A stretch of 64,000 bases of DNA from Dyella_B sp036746095. Lineage in GTDB: Bacteria; Pseudomonadota; Gammaproteobacteria; Xanthomonadales; Rhodanobacteraceae. Under the pieces are notes generated by a model that ran no database searches, was not told the origin of the DNA, and saw only the letters and a list, made by a program, of their open reading frames with translations. The stretch lies in contig NZ_DAIOEU010000006.1 in assembly GCF_036746095.1 (NCBI RefSeq), positions 61,185 to 125,184 of the forward strand, given 5' to 3'. Each line of letters begins with the position of its first letter. Within the stretch, counting starts at the first letter, position 1. A program made the position numbers and the translations under genes. Positions 35,572 to 44,120 of this stretch are shown here, in pieces.

Positions 35572-37445
35572 ATGCCTGCAAGCTGTGCCTGGATGTCGTT
35601 GATTGAGGCGCGGATACGGGCGGTGAATACCGATTCTTCATGGTGAATCAGGATTAATTGCTCGGTGGCGCGGGTCATGGCCACATAGAGCAGGCGGGCG
35701 TCCTCCGCTTCGTCTTGCTCTGATCGCGGCAACCGGCCTAAGCCGGGGATGATGACGACGGGAAACTCCAAGCCCTTGCTGGAATGCATGCTGATCAGTT
35801 TGACATTGTTGCCGGAGGTGAATAGCGAGGTCTTTCCGGCGTCATCTGCAAGATGACTCGTGATGCCCGCCTGCTCCAATACCTGATGAATTTTTTCACC
35901 TTGCCATTTACTAAAAAAAAGAACCGCTATCGCGGAGAGCATACGTCCGTGGTGCTGTTCATCGCGGATGCGCTCCACTACAGCCCGCCATTCGTGTGCT
36001 GAGTCATCGGTTCGGATCAGGGTGGGAACAGGACCGCGTCGACCGGCGCTTTCGGGAGCGATCAACGGTACATCTTCGCTATCGCCGGAGCGTTCCTCGA
36101 ACAGTGCTCGTGCGAAGCGATACGCCACAGCGAGGATCTCCGTGGTGTTGCGGTAATTGATGCGGAGGATGGTGGTACGTCCCTGTGCTTGTACTCCAAC
36201 ACTCTTCCAGGTGAATGCCGGCCGATTGGCTTTGCCGTAGATGTTCTGCGCGTCGTCGTAAAGCACCAATAGTGAGTTGGTGGCAGGGTCAATCATCTGT
36301 ACGATCAGACGGTACCACTCCGGTTGGAAGTCATGGCCTTCATCTATTAGCACGGCACCGTATTGGTAGCGTGGGATTTGTTGGTGCTCGACGCCATGGA
36401 TGACGCGTTCAACCTGCGCTTCAAAAAAGTCCGCACTGGTTTGCCCTTGCGGCGGCGGCAGCACGCCGTAAGTTCTAAGCATCCTGCTGCACCATTTGTG
36501 AAAATTGTACACCTGCACCTTGCCCGCTAGGCCGCGTTCGCCCATGAGCTGCTCCAATCGCGCAGCCAGGGGTTTGGCATAACACAGGATCAGGATTGGC
36601 TTGGATGCTGTGCGCGCCAAATGCATGGCGCGAAAGCCCAGGATCATGGTTTTACCGGAACCCGCCACACCATGGATAACGCGGTGTTCGTCGCCGATGG
36701 TGCGAGCTAGCTGCTCCTGCTGCATGTCCATAATGCGAACGATGTCCGGGATATCCACGAGTGCCGCCGCATTGGCATCGCTGCCAAAGGGCAAGCCGAA
36801 TTGTCCCTCGCCGGGTTCCATGCGCAGCTCTGGAAACAGGTGCCAGCGGATGCGATCCATCTGCGGTAGCGCCAGCTTGCAGGGAAAAATATAGGGGAAC
36901 ATCTCGTGCAGCCGTTTCTGAAAAGCTTCAGCATCGGTACTCTCGTACATTTCATCGCTGCAAATCACTCGATGTGCGGGAATGAGATCTTCCAGACCAC
37001 CGTCAGTGAATTGTTTGCGCTTGATATTGGTCAGCACCACGCCATAGGTCCATGGCATGATTAGATTGCCAGCGTGGTGGTGATCCTCCGGATTGATTAG
37101 TGCAGGGTCGCGTTCCAGTTGCTCCTTGACGCGCAAGGCGTGCTGGCGTGCCTGCTCCAGGGGGTTGTTCTTCTTGACCGCCTTCCCGTGGTCAATCAAG
37201 GTGAACTGCGTCTTGTCGGCCTGAATGATGTTTTCCGGCTTCCAATCCTTGACCTCCAACACCCACAGTCCTTGTTCGGGATGGACGATGACAAAGTCAG
37301 GATGGCGCTGTTGGCCGCCGATCGGTACGTCGTACCACACCAGGTAATTGTCTTCGAGCTTCTGATCCAGTCGTTCGGAAAAGCGCCTCTCTCCAGGCGT
37401 CATGCGTCCAAGACTGTTGCTGCGGCTGGGAATAAATTTGGCCAT
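35568..37445 (-). CDS. NERD-domain UvrD-like helicase
   Basis: A 625-aa fusion. Residues about 15-130 form a NERD nuclease-related domain (TPGERRFSERL; HPDFVIVHPEQGLWVLEVKDWK, with the D..E.K core of PD-(D/E)XK enzymes). Then comes a superfamily 1 helicase with Walker A HGVAGSGKTMILGF, motif II VLIDEGHDFQPEW, motif III YDDAQNIYG, motif IV INYRNT and motif V/VI ISMHSSKGLEFPVV...LLYVAMTRATEQL. The start MAKFIPSRSN was chosen as the first with domain context. Such proteins occur as accessory genes and may act in DNA repair or defence. Its G+C looks lower than the neighbours. Confidence 0.88.
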   Translation of the reverse strand: MAKFIPSRSNSLGRMTPGERRFSERLDQKLEDNYLVWYDVPIGGQQRHPDFVIVHPEQGLWVLEVKDWKPENIIQADKTQFTLIDHGKAVKKNNPLEQARQHALRVKEQLERDPALINPEDHHHAGNLIMPWTYGVVLTNIKRKQFTDGGLEDLIPAHRVICSDEMYESTDAEAFQKRLHEMFPYIFPCKLALPQMDRIRWHLFPELRMEPGEGQFGLPFGSDANAAALVDIPDIVRIMDMQQEQLARTIGDEHRVIHGVAGSGKTMILGFRAMHLARTASKPILILCYAKPLAARLEQLMGERGLAGKVQVYNFHKWCSRMLRTYGVLPPPQGQTSADFFEAQVERVIHGVEHQQIPRYQYGAVLIDEGHDFQPEWYRLIVQMIDPATNSLLVLYDDAQNIYGKANRPAFTWKSVGVQAQGRTTILRINYRNTTEILAVAYRFARALFEERSGDSEDVPLIAPESAGRRGPVPTLIRTDDSAHEWRAVVERIRDEQHHGRMLSAIAVLFFSKWQGEKIHQVLEQAGITSHLADDAGKTSLFTSGNNVKLISMHSSKGLEFPVVIIPGLGRLPRSEQDEAEDARLLYVAMTRATEQLILIHHEESVFTARIRASINDIQAQLAGM

Positions 37446-37493
37446 CCGTGCGTTCCTGATTCGACCCATGTTTCTGTCGATCATAGAACAGCA

Positions 37494-37558
37494 AGTAGGC
37501 TGGGATGCAATCACAGCATTCATGGGCAAGACGATTCTGAGATTGCATCCCAGCTTAC
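37494..37558. repeat. Inverted repeat of the AGGCTGGGAT type
   Basis: Arms GTAGGCTGGGATGCAATC and GATTGCATCCCAGCTTAC, 17 of 18 paired, about 28 bp apart, between the FUSC gene and the NERD helicase. It shares the AGGCTGGGAT core with the hairpin at 658-688 and may end transcription from the FUSC-side operon. Confidence 0.75.
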
Positions 37559-37562
37559 ACAG

Positions 37563-38129
37563 TTACGTAGCCTTGCGTTGCCAGAGCTTTTCCAAACGGT
37601 TAGCGATCCACGTCACCAGCAAGGCGCTGGCTATACCGATAGTGACTTCACCCAGACGCGTGAGCGCGATGGTCCAGAACGGGCCGTTGTGCGGCACCAG
37701 CATCACGATGGTGACGGTGGTGGCGCTCAACTTGCCGGCGCTGCCGAGGTTGAACAGCCAGCACAGCACGATGGAGATGGCCATGGTGATGGCGTAGACG
37801 GGGTAATTGTCCTGCGCCAGGTACGAGCCGATGATGGCGATGGTGGCGCCAATTACCGCGCCAAGCACCTGGTCGATCGACGACTTGCGCGTATCGATGT
37901 AGCTCTGCTGCGTGACCGCGATGGCGGTGAGCGCGCCCCAGAACGCCTGTTGCGTATGCAGCAGCAAGCCCAGTCCGTAACCGAGGCTGGCGGCGGCCAG
38001 GGCCTGCATGGCCAGGGACAAGCCGTTGACCAGGCGGTGACTCCACGGCAGGCGTTGATAGAGGTCCTGCAGCTGCTGATGGAAGCTGCCGAGTTCGCGT
38101 CGCAGTTCGCGAATGGGACGCTCGTTCAT
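37563..38129 (-). CDS. FUSC-family membrane protein
   Basis: A 188-aa protein with a short cytoplasmic N-terminal helix and about five or six membrane helices. The motif HTQQAFWGALTAIAVTQQSYIDTRKSSIDQVLGAVIGATIAIIG is characteristic of FUSC/YhcQ-like and aromatic acid exporter families. It is only the membrane half of full-length exporters. It starts 12 bp after uvrD in the same direction. Confidence 0.85.
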   Translation of the reverse strand: MNERPIRELRRELGSFHQQLQDLYQRLPWSHRLVNGLSLAMQALAAASLGYGLGLLLHTQQAFWGALTAIAVTQQSYIDTRKSSIDQVLGAVIGATIAIIGSYLAQDNYPVYAITMAISIVLCWLFNLGSAGKLSATTVTIVMLVPHNGPFWTIALTRLGEVTIGIASALLVTWIANRLEKLWQRKAT

Positions 38130-38141
38130 CGCTGCAGCATC

Positions 38142-40421
38142 CTACAGCGGCGTGAGCTTGGCGTAAGCCGCCACCAGCCATTTGCTGCCGGCGCTTTCGA
38201 AATTGATTTGCAGCCGCGTGTGTGCTCCGCTGCCTTCGGCACTCACCACCACGCCTTCGCCGAAGCTGGGATGGCTGACGCGCTGGCCGAGCTTGACCGG
38301 CAAGTCTTCTTGCAACGAAGGCGCCGGTTCGTTGAAGCGGCCGGCATAGAGCGGACGGCTTACCTGCACGCGCGGACGTACTTCATCGAGCAACGAAGGC
38401 GGTATTTCGGCGAGGAACCGCGAGGGACGCGAAAGCATTTCCGTACCGTGCATGCGACGCGATTCGGCATGCGTGATGAACAGGCGCTGGCGCGCGCGCG
38501 TGATGCCGACGTAGGCAAGGCGACGTTCTTCTTCCAGTCGGCCTTCGTCTTCGACGGAACGCTGGCTGGGGAACAGGCCTTCTTCCACGCCGACCAGGAA
38601 CACCAGCGGAAACTCCAGGCCCTTGGCCGAATGCAGCGTCATCAGTTGCACGCAGTTGTCCCAGGATTCGCCCTGGCCTTCGCCGGCTTCCAGCGCGGCG
38701 TGCGAAAGAAACGCGGAGAGCTCGCTCAGGCCTGCTTCAATATCGTCGAGCGTGAGTTCGAAACGGCTGGCCACGTTGACCAGTTCGTCCAGGTTTTCCA
38801 CGCGCGACTCGGCGTTGCCGCGGCTGTCTTTTTCGTAGAAGTCGCGCAGGCCCGATTGGCTGATGGCGTGGTCGATCTGTTCGGCGAGGTTCAAAGCCCT
38901 TTCCCCTCCGGGGAGAGGGTTGGGTGGAGGGCTGTCCGGAGCGGGGGCTTCGGGCAAGAGCTGCCCCTCACCCCAGCCCTCTCCCCGGAGGGGAGAGGGG
39001 GCGAAAGCGCGCGCCATGTCATTGATCATGGCCAGAAACACCTTTACCGCATTCTTCGCACGGCCAGCCAATTCATTGCTGTTGGTAAGCTCGCTCAGCG
39101 CAGCCTCCCACATCGACGTAGCTTCGCCGCGTGCGCGTCGGCGCAGCACGTCGAGTGTGCGGTCGCCGATACCACGCGGCGGTGTATTCACCGCGCGCTC
39201 GAATGCCGCATCATCATGGCGATTGGCGGTAAGGCGCAGGTACGACAGCGCATCCTTGATTTCCGCGCGCTCGAAGAAGCGCAGGCCGCCATAGACGCGA
39301 TAGGGAACGTCGTGCTGGATCAGCTGTTCTTCGAAGTTGCGCGACTGCGCATTGGAGCGATAGAGAATGGCGCAATCCTTCGCATCGCCATGCTCGGCGA
39401 TGTATTCGCGAATGCGTTCGATCACGAAGCGCGCTTCGTCCTGTTCGTTGTACGCGGCATACACGGCGATGCGCTCGCCTTCCTCGCCAGCCGTCCATAA
39501 CTGCTTGCCGAGACGGTTGCCGTTGCGTTCGATCACGCTATTGGCGGCTTTCAGGATGGTGGAGGTGGAGCGGTAGTTCTGCTCCAGCTTGATCGTGCGC
39601 GCGCCAGGGAAATCGCGCAGGAACTGCTGCACGTTTTCCACCTTGGCGCCGCGCCAGCCGTAGATGGCCTGGTCGTCGTCGCCCACCACGAACACCTGGC
39701 CGCTACGGCCGGCCAGTACGCGAATCCACGCGTATTGCAGCGCGTTGGTGTCCTGGAATTCGTCGATCAGCAAATAGCGCCAGCGCTGCTGGTAATGCTC
39801 CAGCACGGCGGGTTGCTTCAGCCATAGCTCGTGCGCACGCAGCAGCAGCTCGGCGAAATCCACCAGGCCGGCGCGCTGGCAGCCGTCTTCATAAGCCTGG
39901 TAGATCTGCACCAGTGTGCGCGTGACCGGATGTTGGTGATGCTCGATGTTCTCCGGGCGCTTGCCCTCGTCCTTCCAGCTGTTGATCTGCCAGGCGGCCT
40001 GGCGCGGCGGAAAGCGGGCTTCGTCCAGCCCTAGCCCGGCGATCACGCGTTTCACCATGCGCTGCTGATCGTCGGCGTCGAGAATCTGGAAGCTTTCCGG
40101 CAGGCCGGCTTCACGCCAGTGGCGGCGCAGCAGGCGGTGGGCGATGCCGTGGAAGGTGCCGACCGTGAGGCCTTGCGTGCCGCCCGGAATCAGGTTGTCC
40201 AGGCGCGCGCGCATTTCGCCTGCGGCCTTGTTGGTGAAGGTGACGGCAAGGATCGCCCACGGCGGCACGCGCTCGACCTGGTTGAGCCAGCCGATGCGGT
40301 TGGTAAGCACGCGGGTCTTGCCGGAGCCGGCACCGGCGAGGACCAGGTAATGGCCGGGTGATGCGCAGACGGCTTCACGTTGCGCGTCGTTGAGCGAGTC
40401 GATCAGGTGGGAGACATCCAT
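38142..40421 (-). CDS. uvrD: DNA helicase II (UvrD) with repeat-derived insertion
   Basis: A 759-aa 3'-5' helicase of nucleotide-excision and mismatch repair. Motifs: Q-motif LNDAQREAV, Walker A LAGAGSGKTRVL, TFTNKAAGEMR, motif II LLIDEFQDTN, motif III VGDDDQAIYGWRGA, motif IV EQNYRST, motif V TLHSAKGLEFPLVF, motif VI YVGITRARQRL; the C-terminus ends with a Tudor-like RVSHPSFGEGVV domain. About residues 474-510 (FAPSPLRGEG...NPLPGGERAL) are not part of normal UvrD and come from an inserted repeat; without them the length is 722 aa, close to E. coli UvrD (720). Confidence 0.96.
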   Translation of the reverse strand: MDVSHLIDSLNDAQREAVCASPGHYLVLAGAGSGKTRVLTNRIGWLNQVERVPPWAILAVTFTNKAAGEMRARLDNLIPGGTQGLTVGTFHGIAHRLLRRHWREAGLPESFQILDADDQQRMVKRVIAGLGLDEARFPPRQAAWQINSWKDEGKRPENIEHHQHPVTRTLVQIYQAYEDGCQRAGLVDFAELLLRAHELWLKQPAVLEHYQQRWRYLLIDEFQDTNALQYAWIRVLAGRSGQVFVVGDDDQAIYGWRGAKVENVQQFLRDFPGARTIKLEQNYRSTSTILKAANSVIERNGNRLGKQLWTAGEEGERIAVYAAYNEQDEARFVIERIREYIAEHGDAKDCAILYRSNAQSRNFEEQLIQHDVPYRVYGGLRFFERAEIKDALSYLRLTANRHDDAAFERAVNTPPRGIGDRTLDVLRRRARGEATSMWEAALSELTNSNELAGRAKNAVKVFLAMINDMARAFAPSPLRGEGWGEGQLLPEAPAPDSPPPNPLPGGERALNLAEQIDHAISQSGLRDFYEKDSRGNAESRVENLDELVNVASRFELTLDDIEAGLSELSAFLSHAALEAGEGQGESWDNCVQLMTLHSAKGLEFPLVFLVGVEEGLFPSQRSVEDEGRLEEERRLAYVGITRARQRLFITHAESRRMHGTEMLSRPSRFLAEIPPSLLDEVRPRVQVSRPLYAGRFNEPAPSLQEDLPVKLGQRVSHPSFGEGVVVSAEGSGAHTRLQINFESAGSKWLVAAYAKLTPL
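38893..39008. repeat. GAGAGG-type inverted repeat inserted in uvrD (copy 2)
   Basis: Two inverted units (CCCCTCCGGGGAGAGGG and CCCTCTCCCCGGAGGGGAG) flank about 60 bp. The insert is bounded by the direct repeat AAAGC (38893-38897 and 39004-39008), giving a net gain of 111 bp, which is 37 codons. Removing it leaves MARALNLAEQIDHA, a smooth UvrD reading. Confidence 0.88.
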
Positions 40422-40476
40422 CCGCGGGATTGTAGCGGGTGGGGATGAGATGTTCCTGTTCAGGCCGTTCTTTTGC

Positions 40477-40556
40477 CGTCATTCCCGCGAAAGCGGGAAT
40501 CCATTTTGACTTGATGCATCCATGGAAATGGATTCCCGCTTTCGCGGGGATGACGG
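40477..40556. repeat. Paired palindromic repeat, GTCATTCC family (copy 3)
   Basis: Units GTCATTCCCGCGAAAGCGGG and CCCGCTTTCGCGGGGATGAC are inverted around about 40 bp that itself contains a small palindrome (GATGCATC...ATGG). It separates the 2-TM protein gene from uvrD. Confidence 0.85.
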
Positions 40557-40605
40557 CCGCGGGGGAGTACGCAGGCAACCCTCCTTGGACGGCGATTGCG
40601 TGCAC

Positions 40606-40824
40606 TCAGCGCTTCGAAAACAACCCACCCATCGCCAGCAACGCTCCCACCACGATGCCGCTGATACCGACCCACTCCGGAATCGCCTTGTCATGCTTGG
40701 CCGTGAACTTGGCCGAGCCGATCTGCAGCAGGGTGTCGGTCTGCGTATAGCTGCCGTGGCCGAACACGACCCACAGGCCGCCGACCAGCAGCACGAGTCC
40801 CAGGATGATCAGAATGGCGCGCAT
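40606..40824 (-). CDS. Small two-TM membrane protein
   Basis: A 72-aa protein: helix AILIILGLVLLVGGLWVVFG, a polar loop containing TQTDTLLQIGSAKFTAKHDK, then helix EWVGISGIVVGALLAMGGLF. It recalls DUF3185-type small membrane proteins, but this is not certain. The start MRAILII leaves out 27 polar residues of a longer frame. No operon partner. Confidence 0.72.
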   Translation of the reverse strand: MRAILIILGLVLLVGGLWVVFGHGSYTQTDTLLQIGSAKFTAKHDKAIPEWVGISGIVVGALLAMGGLFSKR

Positions 40825-40873
40825 GGTTCGCTCCGCGAAAAAAGGTGGCCCGATCATAGGTGCTGGCATCGGG

Positions 40874-40902
40874 CAAAAGGAAGGCGGTGGCCGCCTTCCT
40901 TT
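40874..40902. terminator. Symmetric terminator hairpin after the first OprD-like porin
   Basis: A 12-bp stem AAAGGAAGGCGG / CCGCCTTCCTTT with a 3-nt loop. Read from the minus strand it ends in TTTT, so it can stop the porin transcript; read from the plus strand it is weaker. Confidence 0.75.
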
Positions 40903-40949
40903 CATGCGCGCTTAAAACCTGATTAAGGCGATACTTGATCAGTGTTGCC

Positions 40950-42269
40950 TTAAAACTTGTAGTCGATCATCAGCCGGTTGTAGACGAAGGCCTTGTTGGT
41001 CGGGTTGAGGTTGTTGATGCCGCCATTGGACAGCTCCCAGCGGTTGCGCAGCGTCAGGCCCTTGAGCACGCCATCCAGGTGGTAGATCACGTCGACATAA
41101 AGATCGTGGCTGTTGCCGCGGTAGTAGGTGAAATATTTGGCGTAGGCGGTGGCTAGTTCGAGCTTCTTGTCGATGAGGTCGTAAGTGAATTTGCCTTTCC
41201 ATGCATGTCCCGGGCCGGATTCGATCAGGCCGCGGATCATCGAGGTGGTGTACAGCGGGTCGCTGGCGTAATTGGTAGTGAAAGGCGAGATCAATGCACC
41301 GCCACCGGCGGCGCCTTCCTCATGCGCCACCTTGTTGTAGAAGAGGTCGAAGCGGCCATGGGGAATCACTACCCCCACGTCGCCGCCGACGACGCGGCTC
41401 TTGACGTGATTGCCCGCGATACCGAACAGCCTGGTGCCGGTTTCGGTAAAGCGATTGTCCGCGCCATAGTCCTGCGCGAGGTATTGCGCGCCGACCACTG
41501 GATTGAAACCGCTGCCGGTATCGAACACGTAGCTACCCATGGCGAAAGCGGTGCGCGCGAAGTGCATGAAGTCGTAGTAGCGCAACTGCGCATTGACTCC
41601 ATGGCCGACGTAGGTCGTGCCGCTTTCCCAGGTGCCCGGCGCGGAGCGCGCATGCAGCGGCAGCGAGCCGTTGTTGCCGTACATCGAATCGCCGTCGTAT
41701 TTGGACGGGTAATACAGGTTGTCCGCATTCATGCCCTCGGATGTGCGGCTTTTCCAGCTGTACTCGCGCACGGCGAAGAGGTTCCAGCCCGTCAGCGGCG
41801 TGACCTGCACTTTCAACGCGTTGTACGAGGAAGGAATGACGCGCGCATCGTTGTTGCCCATCCACGGATCGTCGGCCAGGTATTGATAGCCGCCGCGAAA
41901 CAGGAAGATGCCGCGCTGGTATTGCAGATAGGCCTGGCTGAAGGTGCCGATGGAATTGCTCGGGCCAGCGAGGGTCGTGTCGATTTTTGCCAGCTGCTCC
42001 GCATGCGTGCCGAGCGAATTGGCGGTGGCGAACGAGGCGCCCACGCTGAAGCCAGTAAGGAAGTCGCCCGTCTGCGCGTTGATCAGCGCGCCGATGGAAA
42101 ACGCGCTGGCGTTCGGCGTGGTCTTGCTGGCGTAAAGGCGATCGTAATGGTAGAGACGCAGGTCGCCATCCACATGGCCGCTGCTGAAAATGTCATCGTC
42201 CGACCATGCATGGGTGCTGGCCACGGCAAAACCGGCTAAAACGATAGCCACTGCCCATCGTTTGGACAT
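40950..42269 (-). CDS. OprD-family outer membrane porin (paralogue 1)
   Basis: A 439-aa substrate-specific porin. A signal peptide (MSKRWAVAIVLAGFAVASTHAW) is followed by SSGHVDGDLRLYHYDRLYAS, the usual OprD start, and the barrel ends NRLMIDYKF with terminal Phe. OprD-type porins take up basic amino acids, peptides or organic acids; the substrate here is unknown. GGGGAG lies 6 bp before the ATG. It is the downstream member of a tandem pair with identical length and long identical stretches. Confidence 0.88.
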   Translation of the reverse strand: MSKRWAVAIVLAGFAVASTHAWSDDDIFSSGHVDGDLRLYHYDRLYASKTTPNASAFSIGALINAQTGDFLTGFSVGASFATANSLGTHAEQLAKIDTTLAGPSNSIGTFSQAYLQYQRGIFLFRGGYQYLADDPWMGNNDARVIPSSYNALKVQVTPLTGWNLFAVREYSWKSRTSEGMNADNLYYPSKYDGDSMYGNNGSLPLHARSAPGTWESGTTYVGHGVNAQLRYYDFMHFARTAFAMGSYVFDTGSGFNPVVGAQYLAQDYGADNRFTETGTRLFGIAGNHVKSRVVGGDVGVVIPHGRFDLFYNKVAHEEGAAGGGALISPFTTNYASDPLYTTSMIRGLIESGPGHAWKGKFTYDLIDKKLELATAYAKYFTYYRGNSHDLYVDVIYHLDGVLKGLTLRNRWELSNGGINNLNPTNKAFVYNRLMIDYKF

Positions 42270-42544
42270 GCGAGACTCCCCTGGTTGTAATGGCACTGGA
42301 CGCCCCTGATGCTGGCCGTCACCGGCCGCTCCCTCTCCCGCAGGGGCGTTACGGCATTCTTATGTGCGTTTGCACAAAATCGCAAGGGGTCCAAAGGGAG
42401 GAATGCTGTCTTTATGGGACATTTTTAGGGTCTTTTTGGCTGTCCGAGTGCCGCCACGCCATTTGTGCGATGCGTCTTAATAGGGGATTTGGAGCACCAA
42501 AGGCCGCTTCGCGGGCCGCGGCAGCGCCGGGCAGCCCGATGCAC
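42270..42544. other. Intergenic region between the two OprD-like porins
   Basis: A 275-bp gap that must hold the promoter of paralogue 1 and the transcript end of paralogue 2. CTCCCTCTCCCGCAGGGG (about 42331-42348) is a fragment of the GAGAGG repeat family. No small gene was convincing. Confidence 0.4.
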
Positions 42545-43864
42545 TTAGAACTTGTAATCGATCATCACCCGGTTGTAGACGAAGGTCTTGTTGGTCGGGT
42601 TGAGGTTGTCGATGCCGCCGTTGGACAGTTCCCAGCGGTCGCGCAGTGTCAGGCCGCGCAAATAGCCGTCCAAATGGTAGATCACGTCGACATACAGGTC
42701 GTGGCTGTTGCCGCGGTAATCGGTCATGTATTTCGCATACGCGGCCGTCAGCTGCAGCTGCTTGTCGAACAGGTCGTAGGTGAACTTGCCTTTCCAGGCG
42801 CGGCCGGGGCCGGCTTCGACCAGGCCGCGGATCATCGAGGTGGTGAACAGCGGATCGGTGCCGTAGTTGGCGGTGTAGGGTGAAATCAGTGCGCCGCCAC
42901 CCACTGCGCCCTCTTCGCGCGCCACCTTGTTGTAGTAGAGGTCGAAGCGGCCGTTGGGAATCACCAACCCCAGATCGCCGCCGATGGCGCGGCTTTTCAC
43001 GTGGTCGCCGGCCACGCCGAACAGCTTGGTGTTGGTTTCGGCAAAGCGGTTGTCCGTGCCTGCGTTTTGCGCCACGTACTGCGCACCGACGACTGGATTG
43101 AAGCCCGTGCCGGTGTCGAACACGTAGCTGCCTACCGCATAGGCGGTGCGCGCGAAGTGCATGAAGTCGTAATAGCGCAGCTGCGCATTCAAGCCGCCAT
43201 GCACGTACGTGCTGCCACCTTCCCAGGTGCCGGGCGCGGAGCGCGCATGCAAGGGCAGAGAACCGTTGTTGCCGTACATCGAATCGCCGTCGTACTTGGA
43301 CGAGTAGTACAGGTTGTCCGGAAACATGCCGCCCGAGGTGCGGCTCTTCCAGCTGTATTCGCGGATGGCGAACAGGCTCCAGCCGGCAAGCGGCGTGATC
43401 TGCACTTTCAGTGCGTTGTACGACGAGGGAATGATGCGCGAATCGTTGTTGCCCATCCACGGATCGTCGGTCAGGTATTGATAGCCGCCGCGAAACAGGA
43501 AGATGCCGTGCTGGTATTGCAGATAGGCCTGGCTGAAGGTGCCGATCGAGTTGTTAGGGCCGGCCAGCGTGGTGTCGATCTTCGCCAGTTCGTTCGAATG
43601 CGTGCCCAGCGAATTGGCCGTGGCGAACGAACCGCCGATGCTGAAGCCGGTGAGGAAGCTGCCGGTTTGCGCATTGATCAGCGCCGCTACGGAAAACGCG
43701 CTGGTGTTCGGCGTGGTCTTGCTGGCGTAGAGGCGGTTGAAGTTGTAGAGGCGCAGGTCGCCGTCCACGTGGCCGTCGCTGAAGATGTCGCCATCCGCGT
43801 GCGCGGCGCCGCTCGCCGCAAGCAGTCCCACCATGGCGGCGGCAAGCGCCTGTCGCTTCAACAT
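42545..43864 (-). CDS. OprD-family outer membrane porin (paralogue 2)
   Basis: Also 439 aa. Signal peptide MLKRQALAAAMVGLLAASGAAHA, then SDGHVDGDLRLYNFNRLYASK, and terminal NRVMIDYKF. Most of the barrel is identical or nearly so to paralogue 1 (for example GIFLFRGGYQYL, DDPWMGNN, SSYNALKV, YNKVA.EEGA.GGGALISP). The signal peptides differ, which suggests a fairly old duplication with constraint on the barrel. Start MLKRQ was chosen by the signal peptide; the longer frame adds unrelated residues. Confidence 0.88.
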   Translation of the reverse strand: MLKRQALAAAMVGLLAASGAAHADGDIFSDGHVDGDLRLYNFNRLYASKTTPNTSAFSVAALINAQTGSFLTGFSIGGSFATANSLGTHSNELAKIDTTLAGPNNSIGTFSQAYLQYQHGIFLFRGGYQYLTDDPWMGNNDSRIIPSSYNALKVQITPLAGWSLFAIREYSWKSRTSGGMFPDNLYYSSKYDGDSMYGNNGSLPLHARSAPGTWEGGSTYVHGGLNAQLRYYDFMHFARTAYAVGSYVFDTGTGFNPVVGAQYVAQNAGTDNRFAETNTKLFGVAGDHVKSRAIGGDLGLVIPNGRFDLYYNKVAREEGAVGGGALISPYTANYGTDPLFTTSMIRGLVEAGPGRAWKGKFTYDLFDKQLQLTAAYAKYMTDYRGNSHDLYVDVIYHLDGYLRGLTLRDRWELSNGGIDNLNPTNKTFVYNRVMIDYKF

Positions 43865-44025
43865 GCCCGATTTCCCGTCCAAAGTGATCCGCGCCAAGCC
43901 GATCCCCGACGTTATGCAAGCCAACGCCTGGTCGCCGGCCTGGAGGGGCAAGATGCCTTTGAGCTTGAACATGCCGGCGCCGCGTGGTGAGGGACGGGCG
44001 GAGTCTAGCCAAAGGCCGGTGTATT

Positions 44026-44104
44026 TGTAGGTCGGGTGTAAACCCTAACTTGATGACTTTGGTCGACATGCCAAGGTTGGGGTTCGCGTTCGCTTCCCCC
44101 AACC
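44026..44104. repeat. Diverged GTTGGGGTTCGCG repeat
   Basis: AGGTTGGGGTTCGCGTTCGC followed by TTCCCCCAACC forms a hairpin (44073-44103), with a further related piece GTAGGTCGGGTGTAAACCC at 44027-44045. It resembles the family at 24837 and 35489. It lies between the HMG-CoA synthase-like gene end and the porin start. Confidence 0.55.
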
Positions 44105-44120
44105 GACGCGATGCACCGAA

